Below are positions 53,723 through 62,367 of a stretch of 64,000 bases of DNA, in pieces; position 1 is the stretch's first letter; every line of letters begins with the position of its first letter. The notes under the pieces were generated by a model. The model did no database searches, was not told the origin of the DNA, and saw only the letters and a list, made by a program, of their open reading frames with translations. This DNA is from Paenibacillus mangrovi (GTDB lineage Bacteria > Bacillota > Bacilli > Paenibacillales > Paenibacillaceae). The position numbers were made by a program, and so were the translations under genes. The stretch lies in NCBI RefSeq assembly GCF_022898935.1, contig NZ_JALIRP010000002.1:310001-374000 (forward strand), read 5' to 3'.

Positions 53723-55054
53723 CTAGAGCAGATCGGCAGCCAGCTGTGCCAGCTTAGAGCGCTCACCTTTCTCCAGTGTAATATGCCCACTGATCCCTTC
53801 CTGCTTGAATTTCTCCACGATATACGTCAGGCCGTTGCTTGATGCATCCAGATAGGGATGGTCGATTTGCTCCGGATCGCCCATCAAAATGATTTTACTG
53901 CCTTCACCAACCCGGGAAACGATCGTCTTCACCTCATGACGGGACAGATTCTGCGCTTCATCCACAATAATGAACTGCCCGGGGATCGATCTGCCGCGTA
54001 TATACGTCAATGCTTCAACCTGTATGCTGCCGAGCCCCATAAGGATTTTATCGATGTCTCCTGATTTTTTGGTATCGAACAAAAACTCGAGATTATCGTA
54101 GATCGGCTGCATCCATGGACGGAGCTTCTCTTCTTTTTCTCCAGGCAGATACCCGATATCCTTGCCCATAGGCACCACGGGTCTTGCGATCAGCAGCTTT
54201 TTGTACTTATGTTCATCCTCCACTTTGAGAAGTCCTGCCGCGAGAGCGAGCAATGTCTTGCCTGTACCCGCCTTGCCTGTAATCGTCACCAAAGGTATAT
54301 CATCGTTTAATAACAACTCCAGCGCCATACGCTGCTGGGCATTCCGTGCGCAAATCCCCCATACGGCATCATTGCTCAAATACAGCGGCTCAAGCTTGGT
54401 CGCCTCTGTATTTACTTTGAGCAGTGCTGACTTCTGACTGCCCATTTCATCCTTCAAAATGACAAACTCATGTGGATTCAGCGGAAAGGACAACTGAAGA
54501 GGTTTAACCGACAGAAATCGGTAGGAATAAAACTCATCTATAATGGATGGATGAACCTTCAGCTTCAGATTGCCCGTATACAACTCATTAAGACCTGCCG
54601 TCCGGTCTGACAAATAATCCTGCGTATTCAGTCCAAGCACATCCGCTTTAATCCGAACCAAAACGTCCTTGCTAACGAGCACCACTTGAGCTGGCTTCTC
54701 TTTATCCGCTTCTTCCATATGATAATTCAAGGCCACGGCGAGTATACGGTTGTCATTAGAAATCTCTCCGAACATCTCCTGAACCTTGAGAAAACTTCGA
54801 TGATTCAGCTCAACCTTCAGACTTCCGCCATTATGGAGTGCTACCCCGCTGTGCAGGTGTCCCTTTTCCCTCAATTGATCGAGCACACGTGATACCGTTC
54901 GCGCATTGCGCCCAATTTCATCGGCATTGCGTTTCTTGGAGTCAATTTCCTCCAACACCACGGCAGGAATAATGACCTCATGCTCATCAAAAGCATAAAT
55001 CGCTCCAGGGTCATGAAGAAGCACATTGGTATCCAGTACAAAAATTTTTCTCAT
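53723..55054 (-). CDS. ylaK: YlaK, PIN domain plus PhoH-type ATPase
   Basis: The 443-residue protein fuses a PIN ribonuclease-like domain (about 1-150, opening IFVLDTNVLLHDP with D8) to a PhoH-type P-loop ATPase (Walker A GKAGTGKT at 260-267, Walker B FIIVDEAQNLS near 365). Related PhoH2 proteins act as RNA helicase/ribonucleases. The ATG at 55052-55054 follows GGAGGGAGAAGG. It is divergent from ylaJ, as in the Bacillus yla region. Substrates are not known. Confidence 0.92.
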   Translation of the reverse strand: MRKIFVLDTNVLLHDPGAIYAFDEHEVIIPAVVLEEIDSKKRNADEIGRNARTVSRVLDQLREKGHLHSGVALHNGGSLKVELNHRSFLKVQEMFGEISNDNRILAVALNYHMEEADKEKPAQVVLVSKDVLVRIKADVLGLNTQDYLSDRTAGLNELYTGNLKLKVHPSIIDEFYSYRFLSVKPLQLSFPLNPHEFVILKDEMGSQKSALLKVNTEATKLEPLYLSNDAVWGICARNAQQRMALELLLNDDIPLVTITGKAGTGKTLLALAAGLLKVEDEHKYKKLLIARPVVPMGKDIGYLPGEKEEKLRPWMQPIYDNLEFLFDTKKSGDIDKILMGLGSIQVEALTYIRGRSIPGQFIIVDEAQNLSRHEVKTIVSRVGEGSKIILMGDPEQIDHPYLDASSNGLTYIVEKFKQEGISGHITLEKGERSKLAQLAADLL

Positions 55055-55161
55055 ACCTTCTCCCTCCACTAACTCATATTGAACACATAAATTGTTCCAT
55101 CATGGACATCCTAAATTACAATACGCCATTAGAATCTATGACCTGGAAAGGACGATCACAT

Positions 55162-55728
55162 ATGAGAATGCTCATGCTTGTCGTGCTGTCACTGGCTGTT
55201 ATCAGCGGTTGTAACAATGCTCAGAATAAAAATGCATCACCCTCTCCTCAGAGTATTCAGGGACCTTCGGTTGCTTCCTCCGTTTACAACTCGGTATCGT
55301 TAAAATCGGCAGGAAAACCAACCGTCTACGCTACGCAGAACCCGGCAGATTTGTCCGAGAAAGAACATCTCGAAGCGTTGGCCGAGAGAGTGGCCGGAGT
55401 CAATAGCGCTCATGCCGTCGTGTTTGGCAATTCTGCAGTCGTTGGGCTCGACGTTGATGGCAATCTTAGCCGTTCCCGCGTTGGAAACATCAAGTATTCC
55501 GTAGCAGAGGCACTGCGTAAAGATCCGCGAGGCAAGAACGCTTATGTGACCGCTGATATGGATTTGTCGAACAGAATCGCTGAAATCGGACAGCATATTC
55601 AAAAAGGCGAGCCGGTATCCGGCTTTGCATCCGAGCTCGCCGACATCGTCGGGCGAATCGTTCCTCAGCTTCCTAAGGATGTCGCACCCAAAAATGTTCC
55701 ACCGGCTCCACCAACCTCTGGGCACTGA
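55162..55728 (+). CDS. ylaJ: YlaJ/YhcN-family sporulation lipoprotein
   Basis: The 188-residue protein has a lipoprotein signal peptide (LVVLSLAVISGC, lipid-bearing C17), a polar linker, and a YhcN/YlaJ domain with ALAERVAGVNSAHAVVFGNSAVVGLDVDGN. These proteins are found in the spore inner membrane and coat region and affect germination. The ATG at 55162 follows AAAGGA. It is divergent from ylaK and ends at a bidirectional terminator. Confidence 0.88.
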   Translation: MRMLMLVVLSLAVISGCNNAQNKNASPSPQSIQGPSVASSVYNSVSLKSAGKPTVYATQNPADLSEKEHLEALAERVAGVNSAHAVVFGNSAVVGLDVDGNLSRSRVGNIKYSVAEALRKDPRGKNAYVTADMDLSNRIAEIGQHIQKGEPVSGFASELADIVGRIVPQLPKDVAPKNVPPAPPTSGH

Positions 55729-55778
55729 TTCAAACAGCCTCTTTTCACCATATTTCAACACTTTCCGCATAGAATGAA

Positions 55779-55813
55779 CAAAAAGCCTAGTGAGTTTCTC
55801 ACTAGGCTTTTTG
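55779..55813. terminator. Bidirectional terminator between ylaJ and the LCP gene
   Basis: CAAAAAGCCTAGTGAG and CTCACTAGGCTTTTTG are perfect 16-base arms around TTT. It works for both convergent genes. Confidence 0.93.
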
Positions 55814-55823
55814 TCATACAGCA

Positions 55824-55926
55824 GCAGGACGCATGGATATGCGTCCTGCTCAAGAACCGGCAGGTCGGCAGCTGCATTCAATTGGAAATATAACGACTGA
55901 GTGCATGGTGCAACTGCTTCGGACAT
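55824..55926 (-). other. Possible small reading frame with strong ribosome site below the LCP gene
   Basis: An ATG at 55924-55926 is preceded by AGGAGGT at ideal spacing. The frame begins MSEAVAPCTQSLYFQL and runs through an 11-base perfect palindrome (arms 55824-55834 and 55839-55849) and then through the ylaJ terminator without a stop, continuing antisense to ylaJ until 55300. Translation start signals are good but the extent is implausible, so a short peptide, a decayed gene or a chance site are all possible. Confidence 0.3.
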
Positions 55927-55998
55927 CTTCCCGACCTCCTGTACAGGTTCCAGTGTACTCTATTATATTAGGTGGCTTCACAAATATTGCACCCAAGT

Positions 55999-57075
55999 TT
56001 AAGGATTTGCTTGTGCTGCGCCATCGGTCGCTGCCGGCTGTCCTTTGCCGGCAATCTCATCCTTCAGCGCCTGCTTCGCCTTATCCAGCTCGGCATTATC
56101 CACATAGACGTAAGGGCTCTTCCATGTACCTGTTACCGGCATGAATTTGACGTTTTCCTTATTGATCTTCCAATAGGTCGCAATCATATTCTTCATTTGT
56201 TCATTTTCGATATCGGTCTGCATGTTTTTATTCATGGCGTCCAGAACGCCGCCCAGACTCGTCACACCTTTAAATGTTTGCATTTTGTCGATCATGGCAT
56301 GCAGGACTTCGTTTTGTCTGCGATTGCGGTCAAAGTCATCGGAAGCCTGTGTTTTGGGATGGCAGTTGGATTTGCGGTAACGCACATAATCCAGCGCATC
56401 ATTGCCATTGAGCGTCTGCTGACCCTTCTTCAGGTTGATGTCCGTTCCGTCAGCTGTGTCTTTGTAACACATGTTCATGTCTACATTGACATCCACACCG
56501 CCAAGGGCGTCAACCGCATCACGGAAGGCCTGAAAGTTAATAACCGTTACGTAGTCAATCGGAATATCCATATATTTGCTGAGCATGGTCTTCATCTCAT
56601 CCTCAGCCTTTTTGCCGGTCTTTTTCTCTTCCGAGAGGAAAATCGGATAATAAGCGTTAGCTTTATTGGACTTGTAGCCTTTTAGCTCAATCTTCGTATC
56701 ACGCGGAAGCGAAACGACTGTTACCGATTGGGTATCCGGATTAAACGCCGTTACCATAATCACATCGGTCAAATGTGTGCCTGTTTGAGGACGGTAGTCC
56801 GTACCGAGCAGAAGCATGGTCACTGGCTTAACCTTGGCTGACTTCTCAGGCGGAACCGGATTATTATTGCCGGTATTCAATATGCCGTGTTCAGCCTTGT
56901 AGTAGAGGTAACCAGCGTAACCACCTACGGCCAACACAGCCAAAATAATAACAATCAGTACTAATTTCAGAAACGTCTTAAATCCGCTCTTCTTTTTTTT
57001 CTTCTTTGGCGGTTGTTTGTTCTGTTTGCTGCCACTTTGAGATCGTGGAGGTAGATTGGAATTGCTTGAACTCAT
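55999..57075 (-). CDS. LytR-CpsA-Psr (LCP) family cell-wall polymer ligase
   Basis: LCP enzymes transfer teichoic acids or other anionic polymers from lipid carriers onto peptidoglycan. The 358-residue protein has a very basic cytoplasmic tail with a run of lysines (24-29), one transmembrane helix (about 34-56) and an extracellular LCP domain: MLLLGTDYR near 100, SLPRDTKIEL near 130, GGVDVNVDMNMCYKDTADGTDI and DALDYVRYRKSN, with the arginines expected to bind pyrophosphate. The ATG at 57073-57075 follows AAAGGTG. It is a single gene between ylaH and ylaJ. Confidence 0.92.
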   Translation of the reverse strand: MSSSNSNLPPRSQSGSKQNKQPPKKKKKKSGFKTFLKLVLIVIILAVLAVGGYAGYLYYKAEHGILNTGNNNPVPPEKSAKVKPVTMLLLGTDYRPQTGTHLTDVIMVTAFNPDTQSVTVVSLPRDTKIELKGYKSNKANAYYPIFLSEEKKTGKKAEDEMKTMLSKYMDIPIDYVTVINFQAFRDAVDALGGVDVNVDMNMCYKDTADGTDINLKKGQQTLNGNDALDYVRYRKSNCHPKTQASDDFDRNRRQNEVLHAMIDKMQTFKGVTSLGGVLDAMNKNMQTDIENEQMKNMIATYWKINKENVKFMPVTGTWKSPYVYVDNAELDKAKQALKDEIAGKGQPAATDGAAQANP

Positions 57076-57172
57076 CTCAAACACCTTTTTCATTTATTTT
57101 GAGTTATTCTCTCTATAAACGATGCCAATCGTCAAAAAGTTGCGAAAGGAGAGCCGGGATTCATACGGCTGC

Positions 57173-57469
57173 TTATCCTCGTTTTGCTGCTGTCTCTGCC
57201 TTTTTCTTCTGCCTAGCCTCCACAAAATAGCGGACGCGTACCATAAACATTAGAGCGACCGCAACGAGCAAACACTGGATGATCGGAAGCTTGTCGTGCT
57301 GAAACACAAGCAGCATGCCGGAACCAATCGCCATAAAAATATAAAGCAGTACTTCTTTCAGTAAAGGAAGCTTCTGTTTGACGCGGAACACCTTGTTATA
57401 GACATACGTAATCAACACGAAAATGATAATGTAAGACACAAGCGGATGCGCTGCAAACCAGGCTTGCAC
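57173..57469 (-). CDS. ylaH: YlaH-like membrane protein
   Basis: The 98-residue protein has three hydrophobic segments (about 10-27, 38-54, 62-78) and a basic tail. The core LPLLKEVLLYIFMAIGSGM matches YlaH proteins found just downstream of typA in Bacillus. The start is a GTG at 57467-57469 with AAAGGAG ten bases upstream. It lies 47 bases below typA and is likely co-transcribed with it. No function is established. Confidence 0.85.
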   Translation of the reverse strand: MQAWFAAHPLVSYIIIFVLITYVYNKVFRVKQKLPLLKEVLLYIFMAIGSGMLLVFQHDKLPIIQCLLVAVALMFMVRVRYFVEARQKKKAETAAKRG

Positions 57470-57516
57470 GTGCGGTACACTCCTTTCGGTATCAGGTCAA
57501 CATGCCTGTACGTTCA

Positions 57517-59358
57517 TTACAGATTGGCTTCAGCCATTTTGCGATGCTTCTCGGCGCGTTCACGTTCGCTCTTGTTCAGAATTTTCTTGCGAAGGCGAAT
57601 CGATTTAGGCGTGATTTCACAAAGTTCATCGTCATTCAAATATTCAAGCGCCTGTTCCATTGAGAAGATAATCGGTGTTTTCATTCTTACCGTTTCTTCC
57701 TTGTTGGCAGAGCGAATGTTGTTTACTGCCTTTTCTTTACAGATATTCACGACAATGTCGTTATCGCGGGTATGCTCGCCAACGATCATACCTTCGTAAA
57801 TTTCGGTTCCCGGTTCCATGAACAGAGTTCCGCGGTCTTCTATACCCATCATACCATAAGTTGTACTCGTTCCGCCTTCACTTGCAACAAGCACACCTTG
57901 GTGACGTCCGCCAACTTGGCCGCCAATAAGTGGTCCATAGCTGTCGAATGCATGGTTCATCACGCCATAGCCGCGAGTCAGTGTCAGGAAGTACGTACGG
58001 TATCCAATCAAACCGCGAGCTGGAATCAGGAACTCCAGACGTACCTGACCATTACCGGAATTCACCATGTTGACCATTTCAGCTTTACGTGTTCCGAGAC
58101 TTTCCATAACGGAACCCATACTTTCTTCTGGAATATCGATCAGGAGACGTTCAATCGGCTCCATTTTCTTTCCATCCACTTCACGTACGATAACCTCAGG
58201 TTTTGATACCTGGAGTTCATAACCTTCACGACGCATATTCTCAATCAAAATACCCAAATGAAGCTCACCACGTCCGGAAACGATGAACGCGTCAGGGCTG
58301 TCCGTCTCATCCACACGCAAGCTCACGTCTGTTTCAAGTTCTTTCATCAAGCGCTCACGCAGCTTACGGGATGTTACCCATTTGCCTTCACGACCTGCGA
58401 AAGGGCTGTTGTTAACAAGGAACGTCATTTGCAGTGTTGGCTCATCAATTTTAAGAACTGGAAGTGCTTCAGGGTTTTGTGGATCAGCAATCGTTTCACC
58501 AATATTGATGTCTTTGATGCCCGCAATAGCGACGATATCACCTGCACCGGCTTCTTCCATCTCAATGCGCTTCAAACCTTGGAAGCCAAACAACTTCTCA
58601 ATACGAGCTGTTTTGCTTTTTCCATCGCGCATAATGACTGTAACCGATTGTCCCTGTTTGATCACACCGCGGTTGACTCGTCCGATCGCAATACGACCCA
58701 AGTATTCGTTGTAATCCATCAATGTAACGAGGAATTGCAGAGGTTCATCTACTTTCTCAGTAGGATGAGGAATATGCTCTGTAATGGTTTCATACAGTGC
58801 AAGCATGTTGTCATCTTGCTTCTCGGGATCAAGGCTTGATGTTCCGTTCAAAGCGGATGCATAAACAACCGGGAAGTTGAGCTGATCATCATTAGCTTCG
58901 AGTTCAATAAACAGATCCAGTACTTCATCAATGACTTCCGCAGCACGTGCTGCAGGACGGTCGATTTTGTTAACGACAACAATCGGGGTGAGGTTTTGCT
59001 CAAGGGCTTTGCGGAGTACGAATTTGGTCTGAGGCATGCAGCCTTCATATGCGTCTACGACCAGCAGTACGCCGTCAACCATTTTCATGATCCGTTCCAC
59101 TTCACCGCCAAAGTCGGCGTGTCCCGGTGTATCCAAAATATTGATCAAGTAATCTTTATACGTAATGGCCGTATTTTTGGCCAAAATGGTAATTCCGCGT
59201 TCACGCTCCAGGTCGTTGGAGTCCATGGCCCGCTCCTGCAAATGCTCATGTTTCCCGAAAATGCCTGATTGCTGCAGAAGCTGGTCTACCAGTGTTGTTT
59301 TGCCGTGGTCAACGTGGGCAATAATCGCAATGTTGCGAATTTTATCTCTTGAATGCAT
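57517..59358 (-). CDS. typA: Translational GTPase TypA/BipA
   Basis: TypA is an EF-G-like ribosome-associated GTPase involved in ribosome assembly and stress or cold growth. The 613-residue protein has the G1 motif [10 protein letters not shown] near 16-25, G2/G3 [14 protein letters not shown] near 74-87 and G4 NKIDRP near 129, then domains II, III and V and the TypA-specific C-terminal domain ([21 protein letters not shown] and [11 protein letters not shown], seen as [13 protein letters not shown]). It has its own SigA promoter. The first ATG follows AAAGGA at rather long spacing. Confidence 0.97.
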   Translation of the reverse strand: MHSRDKIRNIAIIAHVDHGKTTLVDQLLQQSGIFGKHEHLQERAMDSNDLERERGITILAKNTAITYKDYLINILDTPGHADFGGEVERIMKMVDGVLLVVDAYEGCMPQTKFVLRKALEQNLTPIVVVNKIDRPAARAAEVIDEVLDLFIELEANDDQLNFPVVYASALNGTSSLDPEKQDDNMLALYETITEHIPHPTEKVDEPLQFLVTLMDYNEYLGRIAIGRVNRGVIKQGQSVTVIMRDGKSKTARIEKLFGFQGLKRIEMEEAGAGDIVAIAGIKDINIGETIADPQNPEALPVLKIDEPTLQMTFLVNNSPFAGREGKWVTSRKLRERLMKELETDVSLRVDETDSPDAFIVSGRGELHLGILIENMRREGYELQVSKPEVIVREVDGKKMEPIERLLIDIPEESMGSVMESLGTRKAEMVNMVNSGNGQVRLEFLIPARGLIGYRTYFLTLTRGYGVMNHAFDSYGPLIGGQVGGRHQGVLVASEGGTSTTYGMMGIEDRGTLFMEPGTEIYEGMIVGEHTRDNDIVVNICKEKAVNNIRSANKEETVRMKTPIIFSMEQALEYLNDDELCEITPKSIRLRKKILNKSERERAEKHRKMAEANL

Positions 59359-59456
59359 GGGTTTTATCCAGATCCTTTCCCTTTCAAATCAATTCAGTAT
59401 CTTTCACCAAAAGAAGCGCCGGGCGGTTGCCGACGACGCTTCAACATATCCCTTAC

Positions 59457-59484
59457 ATTATAGTGAATTTTCAGAAAAAGACAA
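59457..59484 (-). promoter_or_regulatory. SigA-type promoter of typA
   Basis: On the minus strand a -35 TTGTCT (59479-59484), a 16-base spacer and a perfect -10 TATAAT (59457-59462) lie about 100 bases before the typA ATG. Confidence 0.75.
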
Positions 59485-59515
59485 GCATTTTTACAGAAAA
59501 TAGAATAGTCGATCG

Positions 59516-60025
59516 TTACCAGCCGCCATTCCATTTTCTCCCTTTCGGTCTTCCTTTACCAGAAATAAACCAAATCCCAAGTGCGATTAGCAGGATGGCC
59601 AGCACATAGATGGCACCGGTATGCATCAGCGTGAAGAAAAGAAGGATAATCGATACTAATCCAAGAAATAACGCAATCAGTAGCACGCCTTCCGGCTTAG
59701 GCGACGAAAACAAATGGTATTCGTACACCCCTACCGCAATTCCGAGCAAAAATACGGGCCACAAATACGACATCAGTCCCCAACCGAATAGGTTGCAAAT
59801 CTCAAGCATCACGCCGTAAACAACCAGAACGCCTCCGGGTATGAGCACGTATGCACGTGCCCGTTTGCTAAAAAACATCCAATGAATCAGCAGTCCGACC
59901 GCCAATATGGCAATCGGCCATAATATACGCCCCAGAAATCCAAACACACCCAATTTCCCCAGTAAAATCACAACACCTGCTACAACGATAAACAGACCCA
60001 GCCTTACATCGTTCTTGGAGGACAT
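59516..60025 (-). CDS. Membrane protein with LiaI/LiaF-type transmembrane region (DUF5668-like)
   Basis: The 169-residue protein is almost entirely hydrophobic, with about six helices arranged as three helical pairs. Repeated motifs such as RILWPIAILAVGLLI and SYLWPVFLLGIAVGV, each with LWP, are typical of the LiaI/LiaF transmembrane module. It has no soluble domain. It lies alone upstream of typA. Function is unknown, though relatives take part in envelope stress sensing. Confidence 0.65.
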   Translation of the reverse strand: MSSKNDVRLGLFIVVAGVVILLGKLGVFGFLGRILWPIAILAVGLLIHWMFFSKRARAYVLIPGGVLVVYGVMLEICNLFGWGLMSYLWPVFLLGIAVGVYEYHLFSSPKPEGVLLIALFLGLVSIILLFFTLMHTGAIYVLAILLIALGIWFISGKGRPKGRKWNGGW

Positions 60026-60161
60026 TTTTCCCCACCCTCTTTTCCTCTATACCGTACACGTCTGCTCCAGCAGGATACGACATGTTTTCATCTTTAGTTT
60101 ATCTGAAAAAGAATGAAAAAACCATATTCGTCGCGGAATTTTTTTCCATCCCATAAACGCC

Positions 60162-60184
60162 AAAAAAGCCGGTTTTTACCGGCA
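60162..60184 (-). terminator. Terminator downstream of the minus-strand TerC gene
   Basis: On the minus strand GCCGGT and ACCGGC form a six-base stem around AAAA, followed by six T. It lies 13 bases after the gene. Confidence 0.85.
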
Positions 60185-60196
60185 GTTATGACATGA

Positions 60197-60856
60197 TTAT
60201 GAACGCCGTAGCGAGAGTTTCTTGAAGCCACCGGCCGCAATGACCAGTACGGTCAGCAGCACAGGAATCAGGCTATGTATCTCAGGCTGGATGGAGGACA
60301 GGAATTTGCCTATTCTGGAATCCTGAAGCAGCATTTCACCAGCCGTGTAGCCAAGAATGCCTGCGCCTAAATAGACCAGCAGAGGGTAGCGGTGAAGCAG
60401 ATTGACAATCAGGTTGCTGCCAAACACGACAATTGGAATGCTGATGGCAATTCCAATCCCAATAAGCGCCAAATCTCCATTAGCTACTCCGGCAAGCGCC
60501 AGCACATTATCCAGGCTCATAATAAAATCAGCGGCTAAGATACTCCTCACGGCTTTCCAGATGGAAGCTGATCCATCCATCCTGACATCGTCCTTATCGT
60601 CCGCTAGCAACTTGAAAGCAATCCAGAACAACATGATTGCCCCCACCGCTTGCACAAAAGGTATTTTCAGAAGCAGAACGGCCACAAACGTCAATATGCA
60701 TCTGAGAACAACCGCCCCAAAGGCTCCCCACCACACAGCCTGCTTACGCTGTTTCGGCGGCAGGTTTTTGCTTGCCAGCGCAATGACCACGGCGTTGTCT
60801 CCGCTCAGAACCAGATTAATCATCAGGATCTGTACAAGCAGCCAAATCGACTCCAA
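60197..60856 (-). CDS. TerC/YjbE-family integral membrane protein (copy 1)
   Basis: TerC-family proteins export metals; the Bacillus members help manganese efflux and metalation of secreted enzymes. The 219-residue protein has seven hydrophobic segments and the two acidic signatures, LVLSGDNAVVIALASKNLP near 16-34 and FIMSLDNVLALAGVA near 107-121, each with an invariant Asp-Asn pair. It is divergent from a second TerC gene with 132 bases between them. Metal specificity cannot be read from sequence. Confidence 0.9.
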   Translation of the reverse strand: MESIWLLVQILMINLVLSGDNAVVIALASKNLPPKQRKQAVWWGAFGAVVLRCILTFVAVLLLKIPFVQAVGAIMLFWIAFKLLADDKDDVRMDGSASIWKAVRSILAADFIMSLDNVLALAGVANGDLALIGIGIAISIPIVVFGSNLIVNLLHRYPLLVYLGAGILGYTAGEMLLQDSRIGKFLSSIQPEIHSLIPVLLTVLVIAAGGFKKLSLRRS

Positions 60857-60988
60857 CAGTCAACACCCCCACTACTACTCCTATGCTCCTGTCGGCCGAG
60901 CTATGCTTGACTATCATTGAAAAATTATCCTATAATGAATCCGATTTGCTTAAACTCCGTATACAGTCATAATAAGGAGTGACCTGAT

Positions 60989-61684
60989 GTGGATACATCC
61001 ATAATTGCCTTTCTGGCAAAACTAGCTAACATCGTATTTCTCGATCTTATTTTAGGCGGAGATAATGCGATTGTCATTGGCCTTGCTGCGAGGAATCTGC
61101 CATCCTCGACTCAGAAAAAGGCCATTTTTTATGGAACCGGCGGGGCCGTTCTGCTCCGTATTGTGGCGACGATCGTTGTCGTATGGCTCCTACAGATTCC
61201 CTGGCTGCTGCTTGTGGGCGGCATTCTGCTTATCGGAATTGCTTATAAACTGCTGGCTGACAATGACGAGCATGCCGACATCAAGGAGGGACGTACGCTT
61301 TGGAGCGCGGTACGTACCATTATCGTGGCCGATGCGGCCATGGGTCTGGACAACGTTATCGCGGTAGCCGGTGCGGCGCAGCAAAGTATCATTTTGGTCA
61401 TTCTGGGACTTTTGATCAGTGTTCCCATTATTGTTTGGGGCAGCACCCTGTTCATTAAACTGATCGACCGTTTTCCCTGGATTATTTATTTGGGCTCGGC
61501 AGTTCTTGGATATACCGCTGCCAATATGATCACAGAAGAGAAAAATCTGAAACCTTTCTTCGAGGAACACCCAACAGTTCGAATCGTATTTATTATCGTT
61601 GTGATCGCTGCGATACTGGGGGCCGGATATATGAAAAAGCGTTCGGACCAGCAAAAGAGGAACAACGAAAATTCATACAGCTAA
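60989..61684 (+). CDS. TerC/YjbE-family integral membrane protein (copy 2)
   Basis: The 231-residue protein is a paralog of copy 1 with the same two signatures: LILGGDNAIVIGLAARNLP near 19-37 and AAMGLDNVIAVAGAA near 109-123. It has seven hydrophobic segments and a basic tail (KKRSDQQKRNN). The start is a GTG at 60989-60991 behind AAGGAG. The two genes differ throughout, so this is an old duplication, not a recent one. No manganese riboswitch (yybP-ykoY) is visible in the short spacer. Confidence 0.9.
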   Translation: MDTSIIAFLAKLANIVFLDLILGGDNAIVIGLAARNLPSSTQKKAIFYGTGGAVLLRIVATIVVVWLLQIPWLLLVGGILLIGIAYKLLADNDEHADIKEGRTLWSAVRTIIVADAAMGLDNVIAVAGAAQQSIILVILGLLISVPIIVWGSTLFIKLIDRFPWIIYLGSAVLGYTAANMITEEKNLKPFFEEHPTVRIVFIIVVIAAILGAGYMKKRSDQQKRNNENSYS

Positions 61685-61710
61685 CCAAAAGGACCTATAC
61701 CAATGAACTG

Positions 61711-61762
61711 AAACCCGCAAGTTAGACACTTTAGAAAAAGTGCCTGCGCTTGCGGGTTTTTG
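61711..61762 (+). terminator. Terminator downstream of TerC copy 2
   Basis: AAACCCGCAAG (61711-61721) pairs with CTTGCGGGTTT (61749-61759), with a CACTTT/AAAGTG hairpin inside and a T run after it. Confidence 0.88.
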
Positions 61763-61855
61763 TGTTTGCTGCAAAAAATATTACTGACAAGTGCTTCAGC
61801 AAATGATCATAATGAACTAAAGCAATTAAAAGTTAAATGAAAGAAGATGAACATC

Positions 61856-62305
61856 ATGAAAGTAGAAAAGAAATTTCTAATTATGATTGCCGGTATCGTT
61901 TGGTTCATTGCAGGCTTTAATATTATGAGAATCGGTCTGGATGCGGGCAGAGGAATCTGGGAGTGGTATTTTATTTTGGTTGCCCTTGTTGTTTATTCTC
62001 TGTTCCATAATTTAGTTTTTCGTAAAATGGTAAAAAAGCATACTGCCAGAATAAAAAGCTACGAAGAACAAAAGCACAATGTGTTCCGATTTTTTGATAC
62101 GAATTCATATCTTATTATGGCATTTATGATCACTTTAGGCGCTTCACTCCGCTTGTCAGGTTTGGTTTCGGATGCCTTTATCGCCATGTTCTATAGTGGC
62201 CTTGGAGCATCGCTTATCGTAGCAGGAGTTAGTTTTGAACTTCATTTTTATAGATACATGAAGGAATTGAGTAAAGCGCGAATGTCATATAATAGCATAA
62301 AGTAA
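61856..62305 (+). CDS. Hypothetical four-helix membrane protein
   Basis: I do not recognise this 149-residue protein. It has hydrophobic segments at about 7-24, 36-56, 85-103 and 110-130 and a charged linker (KMVKKHTARIKSYEEQKHN) between the second and third. The ATG at 61856-61858 lies nine bases after AAAGAAG and is preferred to one three codons upstream. It is a single gene between two terminators, transcribed against thiI. Composition is more AT-rich than its neighbours, suggesting accessory origin. Confidence 0.6.
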   Translation: MKVEKKFLIMIAGIVWFIAGFNIMRIGLDAGRGIWEWYFILVALVVYSLFHNLVFRKMVKKHTARIKSYEEQKHNVFRFFDTNSYLIMAFMITLGASLRLSGLVSDAFIAMFYSGLGASLIVAGVSFELHFYRYMKELSKARMSYNSIK

Positions 62306-62346
62306 AAAAAAGATGGCTTCTGATGAATACAGAAGCCATCTTTTTC
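62304..62346. terminator. Bidirectional terminator between the membrane protein and thiI
   Basis: AAAAAGATGGCTTCTG and CAGAAGCCATCTTTTT are perfect 16-base arms around ATGAATA. It ends both convergent genes. Confidence 0.93.
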
Positions 62347-62367
62347 ATTATAGAGCCTTATTGCTCA

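Noticed and set aside
60857..60988. yybP-ykoY manganese riboswitch between the TerC genes
   Set aside because: The 132-base spacer shows none of the conserved loops I would expect, and it must also hold two promoters.
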